From: Aliibacillus thermotolerans
GTDB taxonomy: Bacteria > Bacillota > Bacilli > Bacillales > Marinococcaceae
Direction: 5' to 3'
Assembly: GCF_027853235.1 (NCBI RefSeq)
Contig: NZ_WKJG01000061.1
Span: 62,001 to 126,000 of the forward strand
DNA length: 64,000 nt
Part shown: in pieces, positions 33,201-42,993 of the stretch
Position numbering within the stretch: position 1 is the first letter of the stretch
Layout of the letters: each line of letters begins with the position of its first letter
Position numbers and translations under genes: made by a program
Notes under the pieces: model-generated
What the model was told of the DNA's origin: nothing
Seen by the model: only the letters and a program-made list of their open reading frames with translations
The model's database searches: none

Positions 33201-35404
33201 GGAATAGCTCCTTTCCAGGCGCTTTCTAATTCTTTTACTTCCGCATCCATGAGCGTTTCACCGGAAGCAGCACGAATTGTTAAACGACCGTCTCCAGTCA
33301 CTCGACCGATTTCCTTGGCGGATGGAATCATCTCTTTCAATGCTTCTTTTTTCTCCGCGGGTACGGTTAACACATAGCGAGATTGCGTTTCGGAGAATAA
33401 TTCCGTCGCAGCCTCTCCTGCTATCGTTATTTCTGCCCCAACGTTCGTGTCAAACAAACATTTCGCTACTGCCACGAGAAAGCCACCTTCTGAAATATCA
33501 TGGGCAGAAGCAATCACGCCTGATTGAATTGCTTGGAGGACAGCTGTTTGTCTTTCTTTTTCTACTTTTAAATCAAGAGCAGGAGGCCTTCCAGAGATAT
33601 CGCCTTCTCGTAATTTTTGCAATTCGCTCCCACCGAATTCCGGTTGCGCTTCTCCTAAAACGTAAACCAAGTCTCCTTCATTTTTAAACGACTGTGTGGT
33701 AATATGGGCTACATCTTCAATCAAACCGACAACACCAACGATCGGAGTCGGATAAATGGCACTATCACCTTTTTCGTTATAAAGAGAGACGTTCCCACCA
33801 ATGACAGGAGTGTTTAACGTACGACATGCTTCACTCATTCCTTCAATTGCTCGATCCAGTTGCCAATAAATCTCTGGGTTTTCGGGACTACCAAAGTTTA
33901 AACAATCGGTCAGACCAAGAGGCTTTCCACCGGAACAAATAATGTTTCTTGTAGCTTCGGCGACGGTAATTTTCCCGCCGACTTCCGGATCGAGATACAA
34001 ATAGCGGGCATTACAATCCGTTGTCATCGCAAGGGCTTTATTTGTCCCGCGAATACGGATGATTCCAGCATCGGAACCAGGAGAGACAACAGTATTCGCT
34101 TGCGCAAGATAATCGTATTGAGAATAGACCCATTCTTTGCTTGCAATTGTCGGCTGCTGTAATAGTTCAACAAGTGTTTCTTTTACGTTTTCTACCTTGT
34201 AATGGACCGGTTCTTTTGCTTGTTGTTCTCGATAAAAAGCTGGTTCTTTCGTCGGCAAGTCATATTCTGGCACATCTTCAGCGAGTGCATCAACCGGTAC
34301 TTCTGCCACCACTTTTCCTTTGTGTAAAAGACGAAGATTTTTGTCTTCGGTGACGTGACCGATTTCACTATACATCACACCCCAACGTTCACAAATATCT
34401 TTTATTTCTTTTTCTCGGCCTTTTTTGACGACAAGAAGCATTCGTTCTTGGGATTCAGAGAGCATCATTTCATACGGAGTCATTCCTTCTTCCCGTTGGG
34501 GCACGAGATCTAAGTTCATTTCAATGCCGTACCCTGCTTTACTTGCCATTTCCGCAGAAGAAGAAGTGAGACCCGCTGCTCCCATATCTTGAATTCCAAT
34601 CAGTGCATCCGATTGAACGATTTCAAGGCACGCTTCCATCACAATTTTTTCCATAAATGGGTCTCCTGCTTGAATGGAAGGGCGTTCGCTCGGATCTTCA
34701 TCACTTAATGATTCGGAGGAAAAAGTGGCTCCGTGAATACCATCCCGTCCCGTTGGTGGTCCAATGTAAATGACGGTATTGCCAACCCCACTTGCTTGTC
34801 CTTTTTTCATATCTTTATGATCTAAAAGACCAACACACATGGCGTTTACGAGAGGATTCTTTTCATAGGAAGGATCAAATTTTACTTCCCCACCTACTGT
34901 TGGTACACCGACACGGTTTCCGTATCCGGCAATCCCGGCTACCGCTTCTTCAAACAAATAACGCACGCGGGGAGTGGTTAATTCTCCAAAACGAAGGGAG
35001 TTTAATAAAGCGATAGGACGTGCACCCATGGAAAAGACGTCACGCATAATGCCTCCAACACCCGTGGCTGCACCTTCGTAAGGTTCCACTGCAGAAGGGC
35101 TATTATGACTTTCGATTTTAAAGACAGCAGCTTGCTCATCTCCAATATCAACAATGCCCGCTCCTTCTCCTGGTCCTTGAAGCACTTGTTTTCCCTCTGT
35201 AGGAAATTTTCTCAAGAGTGCTTTTGAACTTTTGTAGCTGCAATGTTCTGACCACATGACCGAAAATAACCCTGTTTCGGTATAGTTCGGCAAGCGGCCT
35301 AACAATTTCACCGCATAGTCATATTCCTCTTCTTTCATTCCCATTTCTTTATATATCTTTTCTTCTTTAATTTGCTCTGGGGTCGGTTCATGAAGTCCGG
35401 TCAT
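33176..35404 (-). CDS. purL: FGAM synthase subunit PurL (small type)
   Basis: 742 residues, the small PurL that needs PurS and Pur[10 protein letters not shown] has His54 and FKIESHN has His100, both active-site histidines of the family. The usual SHNHPS motif reads SHNSPS here: residue 102 is Ser, codon [31 protein letters not shown] and SAHDISEGG are normal. It converts FGAR to FGAM with ATP and ammonia that PurQ normally releases from glutamine. Overlaps purQ by 17 bp. The motif change is notable because PurQ also lacks its nucleophile. Confidence 0.95.
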   Translation of the reverse strand: MTGLHEPTPEQIKEEKIYKEMGMKEEEYDYAVKLLGRLPNYTETGLFSVMWSEHCSYKSSKALLRKFPTEGKQVLQGPGEGAGIVDIGDEQAAVFKIESHNSPSAVEPYEGAATGVGGIMRDVFSMGARPIALLNSLRFGELTTPRVRYLFEEAVAGIAGYGNRVGVPTVGGEVKFDPSYEKNPLVNAMCVGLLDHKDMKKGQASGVGNTVIYIGPPTGRDGIHGATFSSESLSDEDPSERPSIQAGDPFMEKIVMEACLEIVQSDALIGIQDMGAAGLTSSSAEMASKAGYGIEMNLDLVPQREEGMTPYEMMLSESQERMLLVVKKGREKEIKDICERWGVMYSEIGHVTEDKNLRLLHKGKVVAEVPVDALAEDVPEYDLPTKEPAFYREQQAKEPVHYKVENVKETLVELLQQPTIASKEWVYSQYDYLAQANTVVSPGSDAGIIRIRGTNKALAMTTDCNARYLYLDPEVGGKITVAEATRNIICSGGKPLGLTDCLNFGSPENPEIYWQLDRAIEGMSEACRTLNTPVIGGNVSLYNEKGDSAIYPTPIVGVVGLIEDVAHITTQSFKNEGDLVYVLGEAQPEFGGSELQKLREGDISGRPPALDLKVEKERQTAVLQAIQSGVIASAHDISEGGFLVAVAKCLFDTNVGAEITIAGEAATELFSETQSRYVLTVPAEKKEALKEMIPSAKEIGRVTGDGRLTIRAASGETLMDAEVKELESAWKGAIPCLVKLKA

Positions 35405-36071
35405 GCTCTTCCCTCCAATGGTGAATAATAGATTGAAATAACGCTAAACCGTCTGTACTACCGATAATACTTTCTGACGCGCGCTCCGGATGAGGCATAA
35501 GCCCTAGCACTCGTTTGTCTTCACTAACGATACCAGCAATATGGTCCATGGAACCGTTCAAATCATCATAGTATTGAAAAACAATTTGATTATTTTCCTC
35601 GAGCTGTTGCCGTATTTCTTTGTCACAGACGTAATTGCCATATTGATGCGCAACGGGGATGTTCACTTCCTGCTGTTGTTCGTATTGATTCGTAAAAGGA
35701 GTATTGTTATTTTTTACAATAAGTTTCGACTTGGCACAAATAAATTTCAGCAGTCTATTTCTTCGAATAGCACCCGGTAAGAAACCTGCCTCTAATAAAA
35801 TTTGAAAACCATTTCCAATCCCACAAATCAGTTTTCCTTTCTTTCTTTCTTCTTTTAACGCTTGAATCGCTGGTGTAATACTTGCAATTGCACCGCTTCG
35901 TAAATAGTCCCCGAAAGAGGCGCCGCTTGGTAGAATGATGACATCATATGCGGATAAATCGGTGTCTTTATACCAAACGCCTTCCGCTTCTTCGTTTAAT
36001 AACGAACGGAGCACATGCAAAATATCTTCTGTTCCGCTAGACCCTGGAAAATCAATAACGGCCCATTTCAT
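35388..36071 (-). CDS. purQ: FGAM synthase subunit PurQ with a degenerate glutaminase site
   Basis: 227 residues, full PurQ length, clearly homologous throughout ([47 protein letters not shown]). The class I glutaminase centre is broken. The nucleophile elbow GVCNG is GIGNG, so Cys86 is Gly (codon GGA). The oxyanion pair GG is SG at 49-50. HGEG is HQYG at 142-145. His194 and Glu196 of the dyad remain. A Cys at 83 lies in the preceding strand and cannot replace Cys86 in the elbow. It may be a structural partner of PurL that works with free ammonia. The frame is open and overlaps purS by 4 bp, so it is not a decayed pseudogene. Confidence 0.93.
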   Translation of the reverse strand: MKWAVIDFPGSSGTEDILHVLRSLLNEEAEGVWYKDTDLSAYDVIILPSGASFGDYLRSGAIASITPAIQALKEERKKGKLICGIGNGFQILLEAGFLPGAIRRNRLLKFICAKSKLIVKNNNTPFTNQYEQQQEVNIPVAHQYGNYVCDKEIRQQLEENNQIVFQYYDDLNGSMDHIAGIVSEDKRVLGLMPHPERASESIIGSTDGLALFQSIIHHWREEHDRTS

Positions 36072-36319
36072 GCTTTGTTTTCCTCCTCCACCGTATAGGA
36101 ATAATCTTCAATGACCGTGTTTACAAGCAGTTGTTCACACATCTCTTTCACTTTGGTATCTAAAGATTCTGTTGACTCCATTTCTAGTTCGATCGTTTTG
36201 CCGGTGGTGACACTTTTCACTTCATCAAAAGAAAGTTCCGCTAACGCGCGCTCAAGGGCACTCGCTTCGGGATTAATGACACCTTCTTTCACTTTCACAT
36301 GCACTGTTACTTTTACCAT
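36068..36319 (-). CDS. purS: FGAM synthase subunit PurS
   Basis: 83 residues from the ATG at 36319 after GGAGGGG; the longer frame begins in the purB-purS gap. KVTVHVKVKEGVINPEA, FDEVKSVTTGKTIELEM and a C-terminal VNTVIEDY match PurS. The small dimer bridges PurL and PurQ in the FGAM synthase complex. In B. subtilis purC lies between purB and purS; here only 30 bp remain. Confidence 0.95.
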   Translation of the reverse strand: MVKVTVHVKVKEGVINPEASALERALAELSFDEVKSVTTGKTIELEMESTESLDTKVKEMCEQLLVNTVIEDYSYTVEEENKA

Positions 36320-36349
36320 AGAGACCCCTCCGTTTTTCATATTCATGGA

Positions 36350-37648
36350 TTATTCGATAATTCCAACGCGCTTAAACAGCGTATCAATATGTTTCGTATG
36401 GTATTCCGGGTCAAAACAAGCGCGAATCTCTTCTTGGGTCAACACTTTCGAAATCGTTGGATCTTCTTCAATCAACTGTTGAAAAGAGATTCCTTTCTCC
36501 CAAGCTTCCATTGCTTTCGGCTGCACGGTGTCGTACGCTTCTTCCCGAACCATCCCTTTATTAATGAGAGTAAGTAGTACTTGTTGCGAATAAATAAGAC
36601 CGTATGTTTTGTCCATATTTTTTTTCATATTTTCTGGATACACTGTCAGTTGCTTGATAATGTTACCAAATCGGTTCAGCATATAATTCAATGCGATGGT
36701 TGCATCTGGTAAAATGATTCGTTCTGCAGACGAGTGTGAAATATCCCGTTCATGCCATAAAGCGACATTTTCATAAGCGGTTGTCATATACCCTCTCACG
36801 ACACGAGCCATTCCTGTCATATTTTCAGAACCAACAGGATTGCGCTTATGAGGCATGGCGGAAGACCCTTTTTGTCCTTTCGCAAAAAATTCCTCCACTT
36901 CGCGCGTTTCGCTTTTTTGGAGATTTCTAATTTCTACTGCCATTTTCTCAATGGAGGTAGCAATCAATGCAAGAACGCTTATGTAATGAGCGTGACGGTC
37001 CCGTTGGAGCGTTTGGGTCGAAATCGGCGCGCATTTAAGCCCCAGTTTTTCACACACGTATGCTTCAATCGACGGAGGGATATTCGCAAAAGTACCTACC
37101 GCTCCGGATAGTTTACCAACTCGCACTGTCTCCGCGGCTTCTATAAACCGCTTATAATTTCGTTTCATTTCGTCATACCAAAGCGCTAATTTTAATCCAA
37201 ATGTTGTCGGTTCCGCATGCACCCCATGGGTTCTTCCCATCATGATCGTATATTTATGTTCCAATGCTTTTTCTTTTAATATGCTTAAAAAACGTTCTAA
37301 ATCTTTTTTTAAAATTTCATTTGCTTGTTTCAACAAATAAGATAACGCAGTGTCAACGACGTCTGTGGAAGTGAGACCGTAATGCACCCATTTTTTTTCA
37401 TCCCCTAACGTTTCCGACACAGCTCTTGTAAAGGCGACGACGTCATGTCGTGTTTCCGCTTCAATTTCTTGAATACGATTTACGTCAAAGCTTGCCTTTT
37501 CGCGAATTTTCTTTACATCTTCTTTCGGAATTCGTCCAATTTCTGCCCAAGCTTCACAAGCTAAAATTTCCACCTCTAACCACGCTTGGTAACGATTTTC
37601 ATCCGTCCAAATTGCACCCATTTCGGGACGAGTATAACGCTCAATCAT
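36350..37648 (-). CDS. purB: Adenylosuccinate lyase
   Basis: 432 residues from the ATG at 37648 ([14 protein letters not shown]), the normal family start; the open frame extends 32 codons into purK. Fumarase-superfamily motifs: [38 protein letters not shown] and the signature loop [15 protein letters not shown]. It cleaves SAICAR and adenylosuccinate, so it acts in IMP synthesis and in AMP formation. Its SAICAR substrate must come from the purC product encoded 14 kb away. Confidence 0.96.
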   Translation of the reverse strand: MIERYTRPEMGAIWTDENRYQAWLEVEILACEAWAEIGRIPKEDVKKIREKASFDVNRIQEIEAETRHDVVAFTRAVSETLGDEKKWVHYGLTSTDVVDTALSYLLKQANEILKKDLERFLSILKEKALEHKYTIMMGRTHGVHAEPTTFGLKLALWYDEMKRNYKRFIEAAETVRVGKLSGAVGTFANIPPSIEAYVCEKLGLKCAPISTQTLQRDRHAHYISVLALIATSIEKMAVEIRNLQKSETREVEEFFAKGQKGSSAMPHKRNPVGSENMTGMARVVRGYMTTAYENVALWHERDISHSSAERIILPDATIALNYMLNRFGNIIKQLTVYPENMKKNMDKTYGLIYSQQVLLTLINKGMVREEAYDTVQPKAMEAWEKGISFQQLIEEDPTISKVLTQEEIRACFDPEYHTKHIDTLFKRVGIIE

Positions 37649-37662
37649 TCGATTTCTCTCCT

Positions 37663-38802
37663 TTATTCTGAATCGTTCACATCCGCCCATACTTCTTCTG
37701 TTCGTTCGATCGCTTCTTTCAGAGTAGGCGCTAAAACCGTCCAATGCCCCATTTTCCGTCCGTATTTCGCTTCTTTTTTTCCGTAAAAATGAACATGACC
37801 GACCTTGATGAAACGGTCGTACTGTTGCTGTACGGACTGTACGTGTTGACCGAGAATATTCGTCATCACAACCGGTTTGAACAGAGTGGTTGAACCCAAA
37901 GGAAGACCAGCAATGGCACGAATATGTTGGGCAAATTGAGAAGTTTCACACGCTTCAATCGTATAATGACCGGAATTGTGAGGTCGGGGAGCTAATTCAT
38001 TGACATAAATATCGCCATTCTCAAGCACAAACATTTCCACCGCAAGGGTTCCGACCAGCTCTAGGTGCTTAGCGATTTGTATCGCCATTTCTTCCGATTT
38101 TTGTTCGATCTCTTTTGGAATGCGGGCAGGGACTATTGTCTGGTGCAAAATGTTGTTGACGTGAATATTTTCTCCAACCGGGAAGGTAGCAACTTCTCCT
38201 GTTGTACTTCTTGTCACAATGACAGAGATCTCTTTTTCAAAAGGAATCCATGCTTCTAACACGAAAGACGAGGCTCCTGTTTCACTTAGTGAACGAAAGG
38301 CGTCTTTTCCATCTACTTCCTTATGTATTACCACTTGTCCTTTCCCGTCATATCCCCCTTGGCACGTTTTTAAAACCGCTGGACACCCTAGCTGCTTTAA
38401 TCCTTCCTTGACATCTTCAAGAGACTCCACCCCATAATAAGGCGCAACAGAGACGCCGGCTCTTTCAATTGCTCTTTTTTCCCGCAAGCGATGTTGGGTT
38501 GTATATAATAATTGACTTCCTTGTGGCAAATATAACTCTTTCTCTAAAAATGAAGCAGTATTTGCGTCAATATTTTCAAATTCATAGGTTAATACGTCGC
38601 AATGCTCCTTTAGCTTTAGAGCACCGTTTTGGTCGTCATAAGCGGATTTCACTTCCACATCTGCCACTTGACAAGCGGGTGAGTCTAACGAGGGCTCTAA
38701 CACAGCAATGCGATATCCCATTTCTTTTGCTGCTAAAGCCATCATGCGACCGAGTTGTCCACCACCTAAAATACCGATCGTTTGTCCCGGAGAAATTCTC
38801 AC
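37663..38802 (-). CDS. purK: N5-carboxyaminoimidazole ribonucleotide synthase
   Basis: 379 residues, ATP-grasp enzyme: [17 protein letters not shown] at the N-terminus, [15 protein letters not shown] as the ATP loop, and [16 protein letters not shown] as the metal site. It carboxylates AIR with bicarbonate and ATP to N5-CAIR. The start overlaps the purE stop by 4 bp, and purE uses its product. Confidence 0.96.
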   Translation of the reverse strand: MRISPGQTIGILGGGQLGRMMALAAKEMGYRIAVLEPSLDSPACQVADVEVKSAYDDQNGALKLKEHCDVLTYEFENIDANTASFLEKELYLPQGSQLLYTTQHRLREKRAIERAGVSVAPYYGVESLEDVKEGLKQLGCPAVLKTCQGGYDGKGQVVIHKEVDGKDAFRSLSETGASSFVLEAWIPFEKEISVIVTRSTTGEVATFPVGENIHVNNILHQTIVPARIPKEIEQKSEEMAIQIAKHLELVGTLAVEMFVLENGDIYVNELAPRPHNSGHYTIEACETSQFAQHIRAIAGLPLGSTTLFKPVVMTNILGQHVQSVQQQYDRFIKVGHVHFYGKKEAKYGRKMGHWTVLAPTLKEAIERTEEVWADVNDSE

Positions 38803-39284
38803 GATAAATCCCCCGTTTCCATCACTTTTTTACGAAGATTTTCTCGTCGCACTTCTAAACGTTCGGCTATTTTTTCATCAAATGCCGATAACATTTGTGC
38901 TGCCAATAAACCTGCATTGGTCGCGCCAGCTTTTCCTATGGCGACCGTTGCTACCGGTACGCCCCCTGGCATTTGTACAATGGATAATAAGGAATCCATC
39001 CCATTTAATGCTTTCGATTGGATAGGTACACCAATGACAGGCAAAGTCGTTTTCGCAGCGACCATTCCCGGCAAATGCGCGGCTCCCCCGGCTCCGGCAA
39101 TGATGACTTTTAATCCTCTTTTTCGTGCAGTTTCTGCATATTCAAACATGAAGTCAGGGGTTCGATGTGCTGAGACGACTTTTTTCTCGTAAGGAATCTC
39201 CAGCTCTTTTAATACTTGACAAGCGTGCTCCATCGTCTCCCAATCAGAAGTACTCCCCATAATGACTCCCACTATTGGCTTCAT
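38799..39284 (-). CDS. purE: N5-carboxyaminoimidazole ribonucleotide mutase
   Basis: 161 residues from the ATG at 39284 (a tandem ATG at 39287 is equally possible) after AAAAGGGTGGG; the open frame to 39350 runs back into the riboswitch terminator, so it is not used. Motifs: [41 protein letters not shown] and [20 protein letters not shown]. It rearranges N5-CAIR to CAIR. It is first in the pur operon, behind a PurR box, promoter, guanine riboswitch and terminator. Confidence 0.97.
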   Translation of the reverse strand: MKPIVGVIMGSTSDWETMEHACQVLKELEIPYEKKVVSAHRTPDFMFEYAETARKRGLKVIIAGAGGAAHLPGMVAAKTTLPVIGVPIQSKALNGMDSLLSIVQMPGGVPVATVAIGKAGATNAGLLAAQMLSAFDEKIAERLEVRRENLRKKVMETGDLS

Positions 39285-39312
39285 CATACCCACCCTTTTC
39301 ATTTTTTTCATT

Positions 39313-39376
39313 AAAAAAACCCGGTACTTTGCTTTCTGAAATTTATCCATTCATGAGAAAGCTTCCAAGCCCCGGG
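39313..39376 (-). terminator. Riboswitch-controlled terminator ahead of purE
   Basis: On the minus strand CCCGG...GCTTTCT pairs with AGAAAGC...CCGGG and ends in TTTTTTT, about 40 nt after the aptamer and about 30 nt before purE. This is the expected OFF structure when guanine is bound. Confidence 0.8.
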
Positions 39377-39413
39377 GTCAAAACAACAAGAAATAGTATA
39401 ATTGAAGTATCGT

Positions 39414-39482
39414 CCCCATAGTCCGACAATTTACGGTTGTCGGGTAGAAACTTCCAGGCCATATTCCTGGCATTATATGAGG
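39414..39482 (-). promoter_or_regulatory. Guanine riboswitch aptamer, purE operon leader
   Basis: The minus strand shows the purine-riboswitch core: CCTCATATAATG to open P1, a conserved ATATGG, GTTTCTACC in J2/3, CCGTAAATTG and closing GGACTATGGGG. The discriminator in GGACTATG is C (C74 in xpt numbering), predicting guanine or hypoxanthine rather than adenine. Confidence 0.93.
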
Positions 39483-39517
39483 TGCTGGTGCTTATTCATC
39501 CCATTACTTACACGTAT

Positions 39518-39547
39518 AGCTTATCAACCTTTGCTGAAGTTTGTCAA
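39518..39547 (-). promoter_or_regulatory. Predicted sigma-A promoter of the pur operon
   Basis: Minus strand TTGACA (39542-39547), 18-bp spacer, TAAGCT (39518-39523). It places the transcription start about 25-30 nt before the riboswitch. Confidence 0.6.
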
Positions 39548-39555
39548 TTAAAAAT

Positions 39556-39589
39556 CGAACATTAAAACTATTAATAAGTTTAATGTTCG
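39556..39589. promoter_or_regulatory. Predicted PurR PurBox pair, also the terminator hairpin of the NETI gene
   Basis: CGAACATTAAA and TTTAATGTTCG face each other, with the CGAAC cores as inverted half sites of the AWWWCCGAACWWT consensus. The -35 box is 8 bp away. The palindrome directly follows the NETI gene stop and is trailed by ATTTTT, so it can also terminate that transcript. Confidence 0.7.
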
Positions 39590-39784
39590 TTATTCTCGCA
39601 CTCCTTCAAATATAATTTGTTGGCAGATTGGGATTTTTTCTATCTTTCCGTTTTTATTTACTTCTTGAAACACCGGTTTTTCTACCCGTCGTACCGGTCG
39701 ATACCCTGCTTCTTTCATGCGACGAAGACAATCTTCAATCGCTTCATTTTCTTCCACTTGAAATTTTCTTTTTCTTTCTCCCAT
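39590..39784 (-). CDS. NETI motif-containing protein (YebG-like)
   Basis: 64 residues. The family motif is ENEAIEDCLRRMKEAGYRPVRR: the NETI position is divergent but the rest of the helix and the PVFQE tail fit. Function unknown. In B. subtilis yebG also lies directly upstream of purE. The ATG follows GGAGGAG, 12 bp after bpsB, so it probably belongs to the bpsA-bpsB transcript. Its stop touches the PurBox palindrome. Confidence 0.8.
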   Translation of the reverse strand: MGERKRKFQVEENEAIEDCLRRMKEAGYRPVRRVEKPVFQEVNKNGKIEKIPICQQIIFEGVRE

Positions 39785-39796
39785 CTTCTCCTCCCT

Positions 39797-40309
39797 TTAA
39801 ACCAGTAATTGTTGCAATGCTTTTTCTTCTAATGGAATCCGAATAAAATAAATGAGCACCACATGACCGATAACGAAGAGAAAAGATGTAAACACTGCTT
39901 CAAAAATAAGGGGCAGGGAAAATAGTTCGATTGCTACGATTAGATAGTTAGGATGTTTTAACCAACGATAGGGTCCTTTTCTTACTCGTTTTTCCCCGGG
40001 CAATACAATGATTTTTGTATTCCAATATTTTCCTAGTGTCAACAATGTCCAAAAACGACCAAGTTGTGCGAATAGAAAAAGAGCAAAAAAGACGAACCAA
40101 TACTTTCCCAGCTCTCCTCCTTTCCAAATTACTTCGACTGTGAGCGAAATAAAAAAGAAAACATGGAGCAACACAATCCACTTATAATGGTCTGCACCAA
40201 CTTCGATCGCACCATTTCTTTTCATTTTCTTTTCATTGTGACGTGCGTAAACAATTTCTACCAATCGCTCCATCATCATAAGTGAAATGAAGATGATAAA
40301 AAATATCAT
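39797..40309 (-). CDS. bpsB: Isoprenylcysteine carboxyl methyltransferase-like alkylpyrone O-methyltransferase
   Basis: 170 residues from the ATG at 40309, which overlaps the upstream stop as ATGA and has GGAGGG 8 nt before. Four or so membrane spans are visible, and the C-terminal GPYRWLKHPNYLIVA is the ICMT/DUF1295-type AdoMet motif. The pairing with a type III polyketide synthase matches B. subtilis BpsA-BpsB (BcsA-YpbQ), where BpsB methylates alkylpyrones to lipid-like ethers. Membrane-bound. Confidence 0.85.
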   Translation of the reverse strand: MIFFIIFISLMMMERLVEIVYARHNEKKMKRNGAIEVGADHYKWIVLLHVFFFISLTVEVIWKGGELGKYWFVFFALFLFAQLGRFWTLLTLGKYWNTKIIVLPGEKRVRKGPYRWLKHPNYLIVAIELFSLPLIFEAVFTSFLFVIGHVVLIYFIRIPLEEKALQQLLV

Positions 40310-41376
40310 TTTAATTCCCTCCATTCCACCCAAACCATTTCTGCACAAAAACCTGGTCCTAACGCTGTCAACAACCCGTTTTCATTGATTTTAGGATGAT
40401 AGTGATCGATGATATTTTTTAATACGTACAACACGGTTGGAGCGGACATATTCCCTTGTTTCCGTAACACTTCCCGTGATGGATTCGTTTTCTGTCGAGG
40501 AAGAGATAGTGATTTTTCGTAGGCATCAAGCACTTTTTTTCCACCTGGATGAGCGATAAAATAATTTACGTTGTGCCATGATTGATTCATTTTTTTCAAA
40601 AACTCATCGACGTTTGGTTTTAGCCATTTTTCGATGAGCGTTGGAATGTCTCGCGAAAACACAACGTGCAAACCGTTGTCTTTCACTTTCCATCCCATGA
40701 CGTCTTCCGAATCTTTCAACCAAACAGAATGGGTATCTTTTGTCAGTAAAATGATTCCGTTTTGTTTTACTTTTTCTCCTGTCATTAACACACAAGCAGC
40801 GCCATCTGCAAACAATGATGTTCCGATAAAGTTACTTTTTGATATATCTTTCTGTTGAAAAGTTAAACTGCATAATTCGATACATAAAACGAGTACTTTG
40901 TCTGTTGGAAATGCTTGTAAGTATTCATGGGCACGGCTAATCCCTGCCGCTCCTCCTGCGCATCCTAAACCCCATATCGGGATACGTTTCACATGAGATG
41001 GAAAAGATAGTTCATTCATAATGCGAATATCAATGGTAGGTGTCGAAAGGCCCGAACTAGAAATAAAGAAAAAGGCATCTATTTCTTCTTTGTCTGTACT
41101 AGTGGATTGCAAACATTGTTCTACTGCCTTTTTTCCCATCTCGACACATTGTTCGATATATACATCATTCTTTTCTTGAAAGCTTCTCTCTTCTTTTAAC
41201 CATTCTAGCGGGGCAGCAAAATGTCGGCGCTCTATCTCTCCATTATCAAAAACTTTTAATAGCCTGTGAATATTTGGAAAATGAGGAGCAAACAATTGAC
41301 GAACAATTTCTACTGTTTCTTCTTGGGTTACCGGATAAGGAGCATTGACTGTCTCCACATGCGCAATTACAGGCAT
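40306..41376 (-). CDS. bpsA: Type III polyketide synthase (alkylpyrone synthase)
   Basis: 356 residues from ATG 41376 (MPVIAHVETV); six extra codons upstream are open. It is a chalcone/stilbene-synthase fold with the nucleophilic cysteine in WGLGCAGGAAG, a catalytic His in FIAHPGGKKVLD and Asn in SAPTVLYVL-type context, and the C-terminal GFCAEMVWVEW strand. By homology it condenses long-chain acyl-CoA with malonyl-CoA into alkylpyrones. In B. subtilis bpsAB lies elsewhere, so its position between pbuG and the pur operon is a local rearrangement. A 10-bp inverted repeat sits just upstream of the start. Confidence 0.9.
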   Translation of the reverse strand: MPVIAHVETVNAPYPVTQEETVEIVRQLFAPHFPNIHRLLKVFDNGEIERRHFAAPLEWLKEERSFQEKNDVYIEQCVEMGKKAVEQCLQSTSTDKEEIDAFFFISSSGLSTPTIDIRIMNELSFPSHVKRIPIWGLGCAGGAAGISRAHEYLQAFPTDKVLVLCIELCSLTFQQKDISKSNFIGTSLFADGAACVLMTGEKVKQNGIILLTKDTHSVWLKDSEDVMGWKVKDNGLHVVFSRDIPTLIEKWLKPNVDEFLKKMNQSWHNVNYFIAHPGGKKVLDAYEKSLSLPRQKTNPSREVLRKQGNMSAPTVLYVLKNIIDHYHPKINENGLLTALGPGFCAEMVWVEWRELK

Positions 41377-41402
41377 ATTTCCACATCCAATCATGCTTGA
41401 TC

Positions 41403-41426
41403 ATCAATATTTAACAAAATATTGAT
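41403..41426. promoter_or_regulatory. Inverted repeat upstream of bpsA
   Basis: ATCAATATTT pairs with AAATATTGAT; the flanks GATC...GATC extend it. It lies about 27 bp before the bpsA start and could be an operator. The regulator is unknown. Confidence 0.45.
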
Positions 41427-41499
41427 TTCCTTGATTGATCTTACTATTCCCGTTCATGACTACAATCATGCAGGAATTTCCTTCTTCATTCATAGACAA

Positions 41500-41538
41500 A
41501 AAGTCAACATTTCGCCAAATCTCGAAAATGTTGACTTT
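41500..41538 (-). terminator. Rho-independent terminator of pbuG
   Basis: AAAGTCAACATTT pairs exactly with AAATGTTGACTTT and is followed by TTTTG on the minus strand. Confidence 0.88.
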
Positions 41539-41545
41539 CATTTCC

Positions 41546-42859
41546 TTATCCTAAAAACACAAAATATGCGATAAAGACGAAAAACAATACGTACATGACG
41601 GGATGAATATCGCGTCCTTTTCCTTTGATTAACATTGTAATTGGATAAAAGACAAACCCCATCGCAATCCCTGTCGCAATACTGTAAGTTAACGGCATCG
41701 CTGCAACCGTTAAAAAGGCAGGAATGGCAATTTCGATTTTATTCCATTCAATTAAACGAAGAGAAGATGCCATCAGAACCCCTACTAAAATTAACGCCGG
41801 TGCAGTTACTGACTCTGTTACTACGACGAGAAGAGGAGAGAAGAACAACGACACTAAAAATAACAATCCGGTCACAACAGATACAAATCCTGTTCGACCA
41901 CCTGCCGCTACCCCGGAAGACGATTCGACAAAAGCTGTCGTTGTCGAAGTTCCTAAAACCGCACCAATCGATGTCGCAGAAGAGTCTGAGAGTAACGCCC
42001 GAGTCGCACGAGGCAGTTTATTATTTTTTACATATCCTGCTTGATTTGCCACCGCAAACAATGTGCCGGCTGTATCAAAGAAGTCAACGAATAAAAAGGT
42101 CAAGACGATAATCACCATTTGGATTACAAGGTCAGAGGTCCATTCAATTTCCCCTAACACAGTAAAAGCTGCTCCGAATGTAGATGAAAGACTAGGAATC
42201 GAACCGACAACGGCTGTTGGTACTTGAATAATTCCTACAATCATTCCAGCAACGGCCGTAATAACCATTCCATAGAATATTCCGCCATGCACGCCGCGAA
42301 CGATTAAAATGGCAGTGACAAACAAACCAAACGCCGCCAGGGCTGTTCCGGGATTTGTCATGTTTCCTAACGACACAGCAGTCGCTTCATCCGGAACGAT
42401 AAATTCTGCGTTTTGCAATCCAACAAAAGCAATAAACAAACCAATTCCGGAAGCTACTGCATATTTTAATTGTTCCGGGATCGCATTAATAATTTTTTCT
42501 CGGACCCCTATGACGGTAATAAGAATAAAAATAATACCAGAAAGAAAAACACCAAATAAAGCCACTTGCCATGGGATTCCCATGCCTAACACAACCGTGT
42601 ATGTAAAGAAAGCATTTAATCCCATTCCTGGTGCCAAAGCGATCGGGTACTTCGCAAATAGCCCCATGATAAGCGTCCCAATGGCTGCAGCAAGTGCTGT
42701 CGCAGTGAAGACGGCTCCTTGCTCCATCCCTGCATCTCCTAAAATCAATGGATTCACAAATAAGATGTACGCCATGGATAAAAAAGTTGTTAAACCCGCT
42801 ACACTCTCCTGCCGATAATTGGTACCCCATTTTTCAAATTCAAAATAACGATTCACCAT
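41546..42859 (-). CDS. pbuG: Guanine/hypoxanthine permease (NCS2, AzgA-like)
   Basis: 437 residues from ATG 42859 after GGAGGAG; the longer open frame runs through the riboswitch leader. About 12-14 membrane segments. Family motifs: ESVAGLTTFLSMAYILFVNP, GLNAFFTYTVVLGMGIPWQ and VDFFDTAGTLFAVA. It imports guanine and hypoxanthine by proton symport. Control by a PurBox pair, a guanine riboswitch and a terminator matches this substrate. It follows guaA as in B. subtilis. Confidence 0.93.
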   Translation of the reverse strand: MVNRYFEFEKWGTNYRQESVAGLTTFLSMAYILFVNPLILGDAGMEQGAVFTATALAAAIGTLIMGLFAKYPIALAPGMGLNAFFTYTVVLGMGIPWQVALFGVFLSGIIFILITVIGVREKIINAIPEQLKYAVASGIGLFIAFVGLQNAEFIVPDEATAVSLGNMTNPGTALAAFGLFVTAILIVRGVHGGIFYGMVITAVAGMIVGIIQVPTAVVGSIPSLSSTFGAAFTVLGEIEWTSDLVIQMVIIVLTFLFVDFFDTAGTLFAVANQAGYVKNNKLPRATRALLSDSSATSIGAVLGTSTTTAFVESSSGVAAGGRTGFVSVVTGLLFLVSLFFSPLLVVVTESVTAPALILVGVLMASSLRLIEWNKIEIAIPAFLTVAAMPLTYSIATGIAMGFVFYPITMLIKGKGRDIHPVMYVLFFVFIAYFVFLG

Positions 42860-42894
42860 CGCTCCTCCATTCTTTTGAAAAAAATCTTGCGGAA

Positions 42895-42933
42895 AAACGA
42901 AAAAGTTCCAAGCAGCAATCACTACCTGGAACC
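42895..42933 (-). terminator. Riboswitch-controlled terminator ahead of pbuG
   Basis: GTTCCAGGTAG pairs with TGCTTGGAAC (one bulge) and is followed by TTTTTCGTTTTT on the minus strand, between the aptamer and the pbuG ribosome site. Confidence 0.8.
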
Positions 42934-42993
42934 TCGACTCTTCCAACGAAAGCCTCGCCGATGACATGACAGAACATCGGAAAGAACATTCCG

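Noticed and set aside
35820-35840. PurQ Cys83 as a replacement nucleophile
   Set aside because: It lies in the strand before the elbow, three residues early; the G-x-C-x-G turn itself has Gly at the centre.
35388-36071. purQ as a decaying pseudogene
   Set aside because: The frame is full length, coupled to purS and purL, with conserved structural motifs; only active-site residues are changed.
41641-42111. 156-codon plus-strand frame opposite pbuG
   Set aside because: Antisense shadow of a membrane protein gene, with no recognisable product.
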